A stretch of DNA of 64,000 nucleotides from Glycomyces sp. YM15 (GTDB lineage: Bacteria > Actinomycetota > Actinomycetes > Mycobacteriales > Micromonosporaceae), in assembly GCF_016918015.1 (NCBI RefSeq), contig NZ_JAERMK010000002.1, forward strand, positions 1-64,000, in the 5' to 3' direction. Both the position numbers and the translations under genes were made by a program. A model generated the notes under the pieces. That model did not search any database and was not told the DNA's origin. It saw only the letters and a list, made by a program, of their open reading frames with translations. This document shows positions 36,092 to 48,475 of the stretch, piece by piece; positions within the stretch are counted from its first letter, which is position 1; each line of letters begins with the position of its first letter.

Positions 36092-37885
36092 ATGAAGCAC
36101 AAGATCGCGAAGCGCCTGCGCGGCTTGAAGGACGGCCTCGCCGTCGGCTACCGCTCGCATCCGAAGGCGATCATCGCCCTGATCGTCCTGGGCATCGTCC
36201 AGGCGATCCTCATGCCCCTGCTCGTCTACCTGACCAAGGTCATCATCGACGCAGTCCAAACCGGACACCACCGCGACGCACTGACGGCCGCGGCCGGACT
36301 CGGGATCGGCGTCGCCCTGATCTGGACCGTCGTGTTCGTCTACGTCAAGTTCGTGTTCCTCGTCCTCGACCACACCGCCCGCGCCTCCGACCGCGAACTC
36401 ATGGTCCTCATGGGCAGCCCGCCCGGGCTCGACCACCACGAACGGCCCGCGTATCTCGACGAGGTGCAGCGCATCCGCGAGGACCGCTGGCTCCTCGCGG
36501 GCGGCGTCAACCAGCTCGCACAGTGGCTGCGCGCCATCGTCACCATCATCGTCGGCGGCGCGCTCCTCTACCAGGTCCACCCGCTGCTGCTCGTGTTCCC
36601 GCTGCTCGCTCTGGCGGCCATGGCGATCGCGCACAAGGCCGGAATGATCGAGGACGAGGTCCACGCGGCAACGAGCGAATCCGAACGCAAGCGCCGCCAC
36701 CTCTTCGAAGTCGCGACGCACGGCGAATCCGGCAAGGAACTGCGCATCTTCGGCTCCGCGGCGGCGGTCGCCGAGCGCCACCACGAGTCCGGGGCGGCGG
36801 TCGTCGCCGAACGCAACCGGGGCCAGTGGAGGGCCGCCCGGCTCGCCACCGGCGAAGGACTCCTGTCCGCACTCGGCATGGCCGCCGGGATCGGCATCGT
36901 CCTCTATCTCGCGATCCGCGGCCAGGCCACCGCCGGTGACGTGGTCCTGCTCGTCGGCCTCATCGGCATGGTCGCCGGAGCCGCCGCGAACGTCGCCTTC
37001 CAAAGCATGTTCATGGCGCGCCTCGCCAAACTGGGCGAGCGCATCGGCTGGCTGCGCGACTACGCCGAGCGGTCCAGCGGCCCGGCGGTGCCCTTCGACG
37101 TTCCCGAGTGCCTCGCCGACGGCATCACCCTCGAAGGCGTCTCCTTCTCCTACCCCGAGTCCGAGCGCCAGTCCCTCGACGACGTCACGCTGCGTCTCCC
37201 CGCCGGGAAGGTCGTCGCCCTCGTCGGCGAGAACGGCGCGGGCAAGACCACCCTCGTCAAGCTCTTGTCCGGTTTCTACCAGCCGACCTCCGGTCAGATC
37301 AAGGTCGACGACACTGCCATGACCGATTTCGAGGTGGACGCCTGGCGCGAGCGTATCGGCGCGACCTTCCAGGACTTCACCCGCTTCGAGTTCACCGCCC
37401 GCGAGACCATCGGCATCGGCGACCTCAAGGGCGGCTTCGACGACGAGACCGTTCGCGCCGCAATGGATCGCGCCGGAGCCGACGACGTCCTCGACGACCT
37501 CCCCGCCGGACTCGACACCCGCCTCGGCACCCGCTGGGACGACGGCACCGACCTCTCCGGCGGCCAATGGCAGAAACTCGCGATCGGCCGCGGCCGCATG
37601 CGGAAAGACCCGCTCCTCGTCCTCTTCGACGAACCCACCGCCGCCCTCGATCCCCAGACCGAGCACGCCCTCTTCGAGCGCTTCGCCGAAGAGGTCCATG
37701 CGGGCCGCCAGCGCGGTACCGTCACCGTCCTTGTCTCCCACCGGTTCTCGACAGTCTCCATGGCCGACCTCATCATCGTCCTGGAACAGGGCCGGGTCGC
37801 CGAGTCCGGCACCCACGACGAACTCATGGCGAGGGGCGGCGCCTACGCCGAGCTGTACTCCCTGCAGAGCTCCGCCTACCGCTGA
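36092..37885 (+). CDS. ABC transporter, fused permease-ATPase, subunit 2
   Basis: A 597-residue half-transporter, partner of the preceding gene and clearly related to it (same FQDFTR loop and LSGGQWQK signature). Walker A GENGAGKTT, Walker B LVLFDEPTAALD, switch VSHR. Both subunits keep full ATPase motifs, so there is no obvious degenerate site. Ribosome site AGGAG precedes the ATG. A strong terminator follows. Confidence 0.9.
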   Translation: MKHKIAKRLRGLKDGLAVGYRSHPKAIIALIVLGIVQAILMPLLVYLTKVIIDAVQTGHHRDALTAAAGLGIGVALIWTVVFVYVKFVFLVLDHTARASDRELMVLMGSPPGLDHHERPAYLDEVQRIREDRWLLAGGVNQLAQWLRAIVTIIVGGALLYQVHPLLLVFPLLALAAMAIAHKAGMIEDEVHAATSESERKRRHLFEVATHGESGKELRIFGSAAAVAERHHESGAAVVAERNRGQWRAARLATGEGLLSALGMAAGIGIVLYLAIRGQATAGDVVLLVGLIGMVAGAAANVAFQSMFMARLAKLGERIGWLRDYAERSSGPAVPFDVPECLADGITLEGVSFSYPESERQSLDDVTLRLPAGKVVALVGENGAGKTTLVKLLSGFYQPTSGQIKVDDTAMTDFEVDAWRERIGATFQDFTRFEFTARETIGIGDLKGGFDDETVRAAMDRAGADDVLDDLPAGLDTRLGTRWDDGTDLSGGQWQKLAIGRGRMRKDPLLVLFDEPTAALDPQTEHALFERFAEEVHAGRQRGTVTVLVSHRFSTVSMADLIIVLEQGRVAESGTHDELMARGGAYAELYSLQSSAYR

Positions 37886-37912
37886 GCCCGCCCGGCGCGT
37901 TCCCTAGAATTC

Positions 37913-37951
37913 GCGAGGTCCCCGCCGCACAAGGCGGGGACCTCGCCCTTT
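37913..37951 (+). terminator. Strong intrinsic terminator after the ABC exporter operon
   Basis: GCGAGGTCCCCGCC (37913-37926) pairs perfectly with GGCGGGGACCTCGC (37933-37946), 6-nt loop GCACAA, followed by CCTTT. Confidence 0.85.
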
Positions 37952-37971
37952 GCCTGATCGAAAGCCCCACA

Positions 37972-39162
37972 ATGTCATACGAACCCCTTGAACCCACCCC
38001 TTCCGGACCCCGGACCGAGCCCCCGGACCGATCCGACCCGCCGATCACGGTAGAGGCCGCGCCGACCGACGACTCGACTGCGGCATGGGCCGAACCGGTC
38101 CTGACCAAGACGGAACGACGCCGCTGCCCTCATCGGGTGCGTTTCGGAAACCTCAATGCGAAGGGCCGCTTGGCGTTTGCCGGGGGCGTCGTCGCGATCT
38201 GGTCGAGTTGGCTGGGCATCATGTTCGGGACATTCTTCGGACTTGTCGGTCTATCTGTCGGATTCGAGACCAATGATCTCTTTCCCGCGGTGGCCGGCCT
38301 GCTCCTGGTGTGCAGTGCGGTGCTGCAAGCGGTCGGCGCGGTCGGGCTTGCCTTGGCCTGGAAGCGGCTGCATCGCCCGAGTGACATCGTGATCGGGCTC
38401 GCCGCCATCGGATTCCTGGTGTTCCTCGGCGCCTTGGCGATGATGCTGGTGTCCACGAGGTCCTTCGGCTCCGGCTTGGTCCCCTTTGCTTTGGCCGCGA
38501 TGTCGTTCGCCTTCGTCCTTCGCCAGCTCATCTCGTTCCGGAGCATGCTGTACAGGCGGGACACCTGCCACATCCATCCCGGCTTCTCACCGGCGATCCG
38601 CGCGCTCCTCCGAAACGATCCCGGGCCGCTCGCGGCCATGCCCGAGCCCGCCCGGTTCCGTGTCGGCGACTGCCCGCACCGGATCCAATTCGGAGATCTC
38701 CGAGTGCGCTATCGGGTAGTGGCGATCGCCAACACGGTCCTGCTCATGGCGTATCTCTTGACGCTGCTCGTGCTGATGGCGGTCCTGTCCTCTCGGAGCC
38801 CGGCCACAGACGGGGTCGAAGCGATGCCGCCTGTCCTGATGTTGCTGTTCGCGATGCTCAACATGCTGAGCTTCTGGGAGATCAATGTCCGTTCGAAGCG
38901 CTTTCATCGTGCGTCGATCCGTCTCTACGTCGGAGCTTTCGCCGGTTACGCGCTTACGGTGACGATTGGCATGTGGCTGGGCGGCCTGGTGTCGTTCATA
39001 GCGGTGGCGCTGGCGATCTACTGGGCCTTCTCCGCGGCCTACGCACTGAAGGTGCTCCCTCCGCACTCCGCATGTGCCTCCATGCGTGAACTGCCGCCCG
39101 CCATTCAAAAGATGCTCCGCGCAGAGCTCGTGTCAAAGCCGCAGCCATCGCCCGTTGTCTGA
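37972..39162 (+). CDS. Internally duplicated membrane protein of unknown function
   Basis: A 396-residue protein: a Pro/Glu-rich cytosolic leader (1-45), then two similar halves. Each half starts with a CPHR motif (52-55 CPHRVRFGNL; 234-237 CPHRIQFGDL), continues with about four membrane helices, and ends with a soluble PAI-x3-LR element (about 207-213 and 387-393). No family recognised. It follows the exporter terminator and has no clear ribosome site. Codon bias is slightly weaker than in neighbours but coding is convincing because of the repeated architecture. Confidence 0.75.
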   Translation: MSYEPLEPTPSGPRTEPPDRSDPPITVEAAPTDDSTAAWAEPVLTKTERRRCPHRVRFGNLNAKGRLAFAGGVVAIWSSWLGIMFGTFFGLVGLSVGFETNDLFPAVAGLLLVCSAVLQAVGAVGLALAWKRLHRPSDIVIGLAAIGFLVFLGALAMMLVSTRSFGSGLVPFALAAMSFAFVLRQLISFRSMLYRRDTCHIHPGFSPAIRALLRNDPGPLAAMPEPARFRVGDCPHRIQFGDLRVRYRVVAIANTVLLMAYLLTLLVLMAVLSSRSPATDGVEAMPPVLMLLFAMLNMLSFWEINVRSKRFHRASIRLYVGAFAGYALTVTIGMWLGGLVSFIAVALAIYWAFSAAYALKVLPPHSACASMRELPPAIQKMLRAELVSKPQPSPVV

Positions 39163-39259
39163 GGGAGGACGCGGAGCTGTGACCCACCGCGGCTCTCGGC
39201 CCTACGCCGAGCAGGCCGCGGAGCTCCGCCTACCGGTGAGGTCGATCGACAAGACCGTA

Positions 39260-39306
39260 GTTACTTTCATGTTGGTATCAAGTATGTTACTATCATCTGT
39301 GTTACT
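39260..39306 (+). promoter_or_regulatory. AT-rich promoter region with GTTACT repeats
   Basis: GTTACT occurs at 39260-39265, 39286-39291 and 39301-39306 in an unusually AT-rich stretch just before the DUF234-type ATPase gene. Direct repeats of this kind may be operator half-sites. Confidence 0.4.
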
Positions 39307-39335
39307 AACTTGCCTGGATGGTCGAGGGGGCGCAG

Positions 39336-40751
39336 ATGGCGGAGTTCATCGGGCGAACGCACGAGATCGAAACGCTGAACCGAGTGCTCGAGTCGGTCCG
39401 AGCCGGGGCCAGGCGCTCGAAGCCGGGCAAGTGCATCATGCTGCGCGGGCGGCGCCGCCTCGGAAAATCAAGCCTTGTCGCGGAGTTCGCGCGGCGATCC
39501 GGGGTGCCGTCGGTCTACTACACCGCAGCGGGGATGGACCCCGCGCGTGAACTCGCGGACCTCACGGACGCGGTGGCCTGGTCGGACCTTCCCGGCAGGG
39601 AGCACTACCTGGAGGACCCGCCGACGGACTGGAGATACGCCTTCCGCCAACTGGCCGACAGCCTCCCGGACGACACTCCCAGCGTGGTCGTGCTCGATGA
39701 AGTCCCGTACCTCATGGAACGGGTGCCTTCGTTCGAGGGCATCCTGCAGCGGGCTTGGGACCGCGAGCTGGTGAACAAGCCGGTCCTCCTGCTGCTGATC
39801 GGCTCTGACCTGTCGATGATGGAGGCGCTCAACAGCTACGAGCGGCCTTTCTTCATGCGCGGCACGGAGATGGTCCTGGGACCGCTCAATCCCGCCGAAG
39901 TCGGGCAGATGCTCGACCTCGCGCCGGCTGACGCTTTCGACGCGACCCTGGTGACGGGGGGATTCCCACTGGTCTGCGCCGAGTGGGAGCCGGGGGCGAC
40001 CCTGTGGGAATTCCTCGGCCGCTCGCTCGAAGATCCGATCTCGGCGCTCCTGGTCTCGGCCGAGCGGGTCCTGGCCGCCGAGTTCCCCGCGACCGCGATG
40101 TCAGCGGAGGTGATGCGGGCGATCGGCAGCGGTGAGCGAACCTTCACCAATATCGCCCGCGCGGCCGGAGGCATATCGCATGTGACGTTGAATCGGGCGC
40201 TGGACGTGCTCGTGCGAAAGGGGATCGTGACAGCGAGCCTGCCGATCGCGCTCAAGCCCTCGAAGGACCGTCGCTACAGCATCAACGATCCTTACCTGCG
40301 GTTCTGGCTGGCGCTGGTCGAGCCGCATATGAGCGAGATCGAACGGCGTCGAGGAGATCTGACGCTCGACCGGATCCGCAGTTCATGGACGAGCTGGCGC
40401 GGTCGAGCGATCGAACCACTGATTCGCGAATCGGTCGCCCGCCTACTCCCGAAGGGACCGGTCCCAGAGGCCAGGTACATCGGAGGATACTGGAATCGGA
40501 GCAACAGCGTCGAGATCGACATGGTCGGTGCCGACAAAGCCCCGGTCGCGGACGAGCTGCTCTTCCTGGGCTCGATCAAATGGCTTGATCGTGACGCGTT
40601 CGACCGCCGGGATCTTACGGCACTCCAGAACCATCGAGCCGCACTGACAGCCGATGCCGTTCCGCTGGTGGCGGTCTCCCGCAGCGGATTCAATTGCGAT
40701 GGCCTCGACGTCGGTTTCGGCCCTGAAGAGCTCCTGTCCTCCTGGCGCTGA
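39336..40751 (+). CDS. P-loop ATPase with DUF234-type C-terminus
   Basis: A 471-residue protein of the archaeal-ATPase/AAA_14-like class. Walker A LRGRRRLGKSS is at 36-46 and Walker B SVVVLDEVPY at 116-125. A winged-helix region around 270-320 (TFTNIARAAGGISHVTLNRALDVLVRKGI) and a C-terminal DUF234/PD-(D/E)xK-like domain (NSVEIDMVGADK, LFLGSIKW) follow; the E-x-D and downstream K resemble a nuclease core. Function in the family is unknown. The ATG at 39336 is preferred, with GAGGGGG upstream, over 39318. Confidence 0.85.
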   Translation: MAEFIGRTHEIETLNRVLESVRAGARRSKPGKCIMLRGRRRLGKSSLVAEFARRSGVPSVYYTAAGMDPARELADLTDAVAWSDLPGREHYLEDPPTDWRYAFRQLADSLPDDTPSVVVLDEVPYLMERVPSFEGILQRAWDRELVNKPVLLLLIGSDLSMMEALNSYERPFFMRGTEMVLGPLNPAEVGQMLDLAPADAFDATLVTGGFPLVCAEWEPGATLWEFLGRSLEDPISALLVSAERVLAAEFPATAMSAEVMRAIGSGERTFTNIARAAGGISHVTLNRALDVLVRKGIVTASLPIALKPSKDRRYSINDPYLRFWLALVEPHMSEIERRRGDLTLDRIRSSWTSWRGRAIEPLIRESVARLLPKGPVPEARYIGGYWNRSNSVEIDMVGADKAPVADELLFLGSIKWLDRDAFDRRDLTALQNHRAALTADAVPLVAVSRSGFNCDGLDVGFGPEELLSSWR

Positions 40752-40862
40752 ACCGAGTGCCTCACCCTCCAAGGCTCCGCGTCGCGGTCCTCCGCCTGCG
40801 GCTGACGGCGCCGGACACGTTCCCTGCAATGCTCAAGGTCCCCCGGCCGGGGCCTCGGCGAG

Positions 40863-42059
40863 TCATGCTCCGTCGACAGACGTCGCCTCGCGCGGATCTG
40901 GGGCCCGCAGACCAGGTGCCAAGGCCATGGCGGATTCGTCGAGGCTCGGCGGATGCGTCCAGGCGGCGGGATCCGCGAAGCTCAGTGTGGTGCTTCCGGG
41001 TTCCATGCGCGTGAACGAGACCTGCGACCCCGAGAACGCCACCCGGTCGAACCGCAGGCGCCCCACCGGAGCGGACTCGCAGCCTTCGAACACCACGGTT
41101 CCGCCGACGAAGTTCGAGCCGCTGAACGAGGTGGCGTCGCCACGGAACGTCGTGTACCGGAAGTACAGGGCGCCTCCGGAGACGTTCGCCTCGGTGAAGT
41201 CGAAGTCGCCCAGGCACTTCGTGCCGTCGAAGAAGAAGCGGCCGCCGGTGAAGTAGGCCCGGCGGAAACTGACCGGTCCCATGAACGTGGCGGCGCCGAA
41301 GTCGAAGGAGCCGCGCGGGAACCTCGCGTAGTTGAACTTGACCTTCCCCTTGAACACGGCTCCGTCGAAGTCCGCTTCGTCCAGTGTCGCACCGGTGAAG
41401 TCGAAGTCGCACTCGTGCCAGGTCCGACCCCTGAACGGCTCGGCGCGCAGGCGCTCCGCGATCGCGGAGAGCATGGTGTGGCGAACCAGCCGCTCCTCCA
41501 CCACGGGCCAGTACGCCTCCATCGGGCCCGCGTCGCGCTCATGCCGCGGCGGGGGTGCTTCGTACGGCATGCGCAGGTAGGCGCAGAGGACGTTGACGCA
41601 GGTTTGGCGGCCCGCATCCCATTCGTCGCCCAAGGCGGCCATGGCGTAGATCCCGGCGAGACGGTTCGTGGCCCGTTCGGAGGAGAGCTGTTCGGCCGCC
41701 GCCGCGAACCGCTCGCTGAAGAGCCTGGCCTGCTCGCGTTCGCTCTCGCCTTCGTTGAGCCGCTGCTTCCGGTAGGCGACGGTGAGGGCGATGACGCCGC
41801 CGAGCCCGGCGACCGCATAGAACGCCAGCCGGATGGTCTCGAGCGTGGTCTGGTCGTCCGGGGAGGCGCTGAGCGGCGAGGTCCGGTCGCTGGTGAGCAG
41901 CCACAGTAGACAGGCCAAGACGAGTACGGCCACGACGACCATGAGCGCGACATGCGCCGCCAATGGCAGGCGAACGCGTTCGCGGCCGCGCGCGGCACGA
42001 CCGGGGATGCGTCGGGCGGTGGTCCAGAGTTGCTGCAGGCGTTCGCGAATCGGGGGCAC
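40863..42059 (-). CDS. Membrane protein with pentapeptide-like repeats
   Basis: A 398-residue protein with two membrane segments near the N-terminus (about 33-56 and 77-97), a middle helical domain (LFSERFAAAAEQLSSERATNRLAGIYAMAALG, typical of this family), and from about 210 a right-handed beta-helix of degenerate pentapeptide units rich in F at every fifth position (FDFTGATLDEADFDGAVFKG, FNYARFPRG, FDFGAATF). The role is unknown. The GTG start is the first usable codon; no ribosome site is obvious. Confidence 0.82.
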   Translation of the reverse strand: MPPIRERLQQLWTTARRIPGRAARGRERVRLPLAAHVALMVVVAVLVLACLLWLLTSDRTSPLSASPDDQTTLETIRLAFYAVAGLGGVIALTVAYRKQRLNEGESEREQARLFSERFAAAAEQLSSERATNRLAGIYAMAALGDEWDAGRQTCVNVLCAYLRMPYEAPPPRHERDAGPMEAYWPVVEERLVRHTMLSAIAERLRAEPFRGRTWHECDFDFTGATLDEADFDGAVFKGKVKFNYARFPRGSFDFGAATFMGPVSFRRAYFTGGRFFFDGTKCLGDFDFTEANVSGGALYFRYTTFRGDATSFSGSNFVGGTVVFEGCESAPVGRLRFDRVAFSGSQVSFTRMEPGSTTLSFADPAAWTHPPSLDESAMALAPGLRAPDPREATSVDGA

Positions 42060-42332
42060 CGCACCGTTGTATCAGAGCATCACGCTTGACAGTGCCCGCC
42101 GGTACAGTGCGCGATGATGGGCGGGAGAGACGCCGCAGGGGCGGGCCGCGGCAGCGGGCCGCCCCAGGGGGTTGCGAATTTAACAGCCAGCTAACGGCGG
42201 GGGCCGCGGGGGCGCTGGGGCTGTGTGGGGGGGGCCCCCCGCGGGGGGGGGGGCCCCCCCCCCCCCCCCGCCCCTGCGGGTTCCGATTTGACCAGCCTGC
42301 TACGCGCGGTGCTGTGCTTCCTGACAACCTTG
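42060..42332. other. Intergenic region with poly-G/poly-C block, probable assembly artefact
   Basis: No gene. Runs of 8 and 11 G (42227-42234, 42243-42253) and 16 C (42254-42269) are flanked by an imperfect direct repeat: 42170-42196 (GGTTGCGAATTTAACAGCCA onward) and 42279-42304 (GGTTCCGATTTGACCAGCCT onward). Same pattern as the block inside the caspase gene. The true sequence between leuA and the pentapeptide gene is uncertain. Confidence 0.65.
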
Positions 42333-44877
<2,545 letters not shown>

Positions 44878-45044
44878 GCGCGTTCCTTTGGGTCTCGCAC
44901 GGCGCTGCCAGGGCCGGTGTCCCGGCTGGGGCGCGTCTGCTGTCCGGTCGCGGCACCGGGGTGCCGTCGCGTAGCGGCGTCGTCGCTCGCCATCGTTCAT
45001 GGTGCCACGAACGGGGGCGGGAACGTCTGCTCGTGTCGCCTTCC

Positions 45045-45827
45045 TTACTCTTCTTCGGCCGAAGGCGGGGGCGTCGGGTCCGGTGTCGGCGTGGGTGCGG
45101 GCGCGCCGCTCGCGTCCGGTGCGGGGGTCGCGGACGGGTCGATCGAGGGGCTGGGCTCGGGGGGCGCCTTGCGTCCCAAGGGTTCGGCGTCGCTGAGTTC
45201 GCCGGGGAGCTCGACCGTGGCGACGGCCTCGGCCGGGGCGCCCGCGAGGGTCAGCGTGCCGAACGCGCCGCTCTCGACCGCGAGGATCTGCCCGCCTTCG
45301 TCGAGGCACCATTCCCCGGCGGGGATCGGCGGGTCGACGACCACGGTGCTGGGGGTGAGGGTGAAGCAGTCGCCTTCCTGCGAGATCGCGAACGGCAGGT
45401 GGCGGTCGAGGAGCTGCGGCAGCCATTCGACGAACGGCAGCTGCACCTTCGGGTCGTAGTCCTTCGGGATCTCGCCGGTGATCCCGGCGAGTTTGACGCA
45501 GCGGCCCGCCGCGCACTGGAAGAACCCGCCGGTCGTCCACGCGACCGTGACGTCGACGGTGCCGTCGAGCGCCCAACTGGGCACGTCGACGCGCCAGGTG
45601 CCGTCGGCGGCGGCCCACACCGTGACCGTGCCGCCCTCGGACCATTCGTACTCCGCGGTGAAGGCCGCGTCGAGGGCTTTGCTGACGCGACCGATCAAGG
45701 TCGCCTGGGCGCTGGTGCGCCGCGGCGCCTCCTCCGGGGTGTCCACGGCGGTCGCCGTCCCGCACCCCGCCAGGAGCGCCATGAGCGTGAGCGCTGCCAC
45801 TGTCTTGCCGGTCCATGTCCATGCCAC
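45045..45827 (-). CDS. Predicted lipoprotein of unknown function
   Basis: A 260-residue protein. A short basic/hydrophobic signal ends in lipobox LAGC (Cys about 22), so it is anchored outside the membrane. The mature part looks like an LppX/LprG-like beta-rich domain (YEWSEGGTVTVWAAADGTWRVDV, paired cysteines in FQCAAGRCVKL), followed by a Pro/Ala/Ser/Glu low-complexity tail (about 215-260). The GTG at 45827 gives the best signal peptide. No homology recognised with certainty. Confidence 0.72.
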   Translation of the reverse strand: MAWTWTGKTVAALTLMALLAGCGTATAVDTPEEAPRRTSAQATLIGRVSKALDAAFTAEYEWSEGGTVTVWAAADGTWRVDVPSWALDGTVDVTVAWTTGGFFQCAAGRCVKLAGITGEIPKDYDPKVQLPFVEWLPQLLDRHLPFAISQEGDCFTLTPSTVVVDPPIPAGEWCLDEGGQILAVESGAFGTLTLAGAPAEAVATVELPGELSDAEPLGRKAPPEPSPSIDPSATPAPDASGAPAPTPTPDPTPPPSAEEE

Positions 45828-45885
45828 CGCCCGATTCTCTGTCTCACCCCCCAGAACGACCTGGCGACACACCGGTATGCGCAGC

Positions 45886-45891
45886 TAAGGT
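45886..45891 (+). promoter_or_regulatory. Possible -10 element of the aspartokinase gene
   Basis: TAAGGT lies about 12 bases before the leader hairpin; no good -35 is visible. Confidence 0.3.
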
Positions 45892-45897
45892 GAGGTG

Positions 45898-45920
45898 GCC
45901 GCCCCCGCAAGGGCGGCTTT
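45898..45920 (+). terminator. Terminator-like hairpin in the aspartokinase leader
   Basis: GCCGCCC (45898-45904) pairs with GGGCGGC (45911-45917), followed by TTT, only 37 bases before the start codon. The gene on the other side runs leftward, so this hairpin belongs to the 5' region of the kinase transcript; it may be an attenuator or a 5' stabiliser. Confidence 0.45.
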
Positions 45921-45956
45921 GAGTGACCTGAGACACGAGCGAGTGAGGTGAAATCC

Positions 45957-47222
<1,266 letters not shown>

Positions 47223-47224
47223 GC

Positions 47225-48292
47225 ATGGCGCGCAAACTGAACGTGGCGATCGTAGGCGCCACCGGCGTCGTCGGATCGATCATGCGGCGGCTCATCGCCG
47301 AGGAGCGCGGCAACTGGGGCGAGGTGCGCCTCATCGCGTCCGCGCGCTCGGCCGGCAAGATCCTGTCCGTGGGCGACGAGCACCTCGAAGTGCAGGCGAT
47401 CAGCGCCGACGCCTTCGACGGCATCGACATCGCCCACTTCGACCTGCCCGACGAAGTGAGCGCCGAGTGGGTGCCGATCGCCGCCGCGAAAGGCGTCGTC
47501 GTCATCGACAAGTCCGGGTACTTCCGGATGGACTCCGACGTGCCGCTCGTGTGCCGCGAGGCCAACCCCGAGGCGGCCGCGGTGCGGCCCAAGGGCATCA
47601 TCGCGAACGCCAACTGCACCACCCTCGCGCTCATCCCGACGCTCGCGGCCCTGAACGCCGAGTTCGGCCTCGTGTCGATGTCCGTGGCCTCCTACCAGGC
47701 CGCGTCCGGCTCCGGCAAGGAAGGACTCGAGGCGCTCTACGCGCAGGTCCAGAAGCTCGCCGGAGTCGACAAGGTCGGCACCGAGATCGGCGACGTGCGC
47801 GCCGTCCTCGGCGAGGACTTCAACGCGCCGTTCGGGGCGCCGCTGGCGCTCAACGTCGTGCCGAAGATCGGCGGCTGGAAAGAGGACGGCTGGACCTCGG
47901 AGGAGCTGAAGGTCCGCAACGAGTCCCGCAAGATCCTCGGCCTGCCCGACCTCAAGGTCGCCTCGACCTGCGTGCGCGTGCCCGTGGCCGTCGGCCACTC
48001 GCAGGTCGTGCACGCCACGTTCGAGCGCGAGGTCACCGTCGCCGAGGCGCACCGCGTACTCGCAGCGGCCGACGGCGTCGACCTCGTCGACGACCCGGCG
48101 AACATGGTGTTCCCCATGCCGATCGACTCGGTCGGCAGGAGCGGCACCCAGGTCGGACGCGTGCGCCAGTCGATCGACTTCCCGAACTCGCTCGAGTTCT
48201 TCGTCGTCGGCGACAACCTCATGAAGGGCGCCGCCCTCAACTCGATCGAGACCGCCGACCTCGTACGCCGCGAGCTCGAAGCGAACCTGTAA
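47225..48292 (+). CDS. asd: Aspartate-semialdehyde dehydrogenase
   Basis: A 355-residue enzyme reducing aspartyl phosphate with NADPH to the semialdehyde. GATGVVG (11-17) binds NADP; catalytic Cys131 is in NANCTTLALIP. It begins two bases after the aspartokinase stop, the classic actinobacterial pair. Length normal. Confidence 0.95.
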   Translation: MARKLNVAIVGATGVVGSIMRRLIAEERGNWGEVRLIASARSAGKILSVGDEHLEVQAISADAFDGIDIAHFDLPDEVSAEWVPIAAAKGVVVIDKSGYFRMDSDVPLVCREANPEAAAVRPKGIIANANCTTLALIPTLAALNAEFGLVSMSVASYQAASGSGKEGLEALYAQVQKLAGVDKVGTEIGDVRAVLGEDFNAPFGAPLALNVVPKIGGWKEDGWTSEELKVRNESRKILGLPDLKVASTCVRVPVAVGHSQVVHATFEREVTVAEAHRVLAAADGVDLVDDPANMVFPMPIDSVGRSGTQVGRVRQSIDFPNSLEFFVVGDNLMKGAALNSIETADLVRRELEANL

Positions 48293-48300
48293 GACGAAAC

Positions 48301-48333
48301 GGGCGGCTCGCGGTGACGCGCCGCGAGCCGCCC
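48301..48333 (+). terminator. Terminator after asd
   Basis: GGGCGGCTCGCGG (48301-48313) pairs perfectly with CCGCGAGCCGCCC (48321-48333), 7-nt loop, eight bases after the stop codon. Confidence 0.85.
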
Positions 48334-48427
48334 GGCTCTGTCGGCCCATGAGCACGGGCAGCGGCCTCCGACGATGGCGACCGCCCAGCGCATCGTCGAA
48401 GCCGCCGGCCTCGAACGCAAGCTGAAA

Positions 48428-48467
48428 CGGCGGCCCAGGGGTGCAACCCCGGGCCGCCGCTTTCGTT
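48428..48467. terminator. Terminator for the ABC-2 transporter operon (possibly bidirectional)
   Basis: CGGCGGCCC plus GGGG pair with CCCC plus GGGCCGCCG (48428-48459) with one bulged A; CTTTCGTT follows on the plus strand and TTTC on the minus strand. It lies 17 bases after the permease stop. Confidence 0.75.
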
Positions 48468-48475
48468 GCAGCCGT

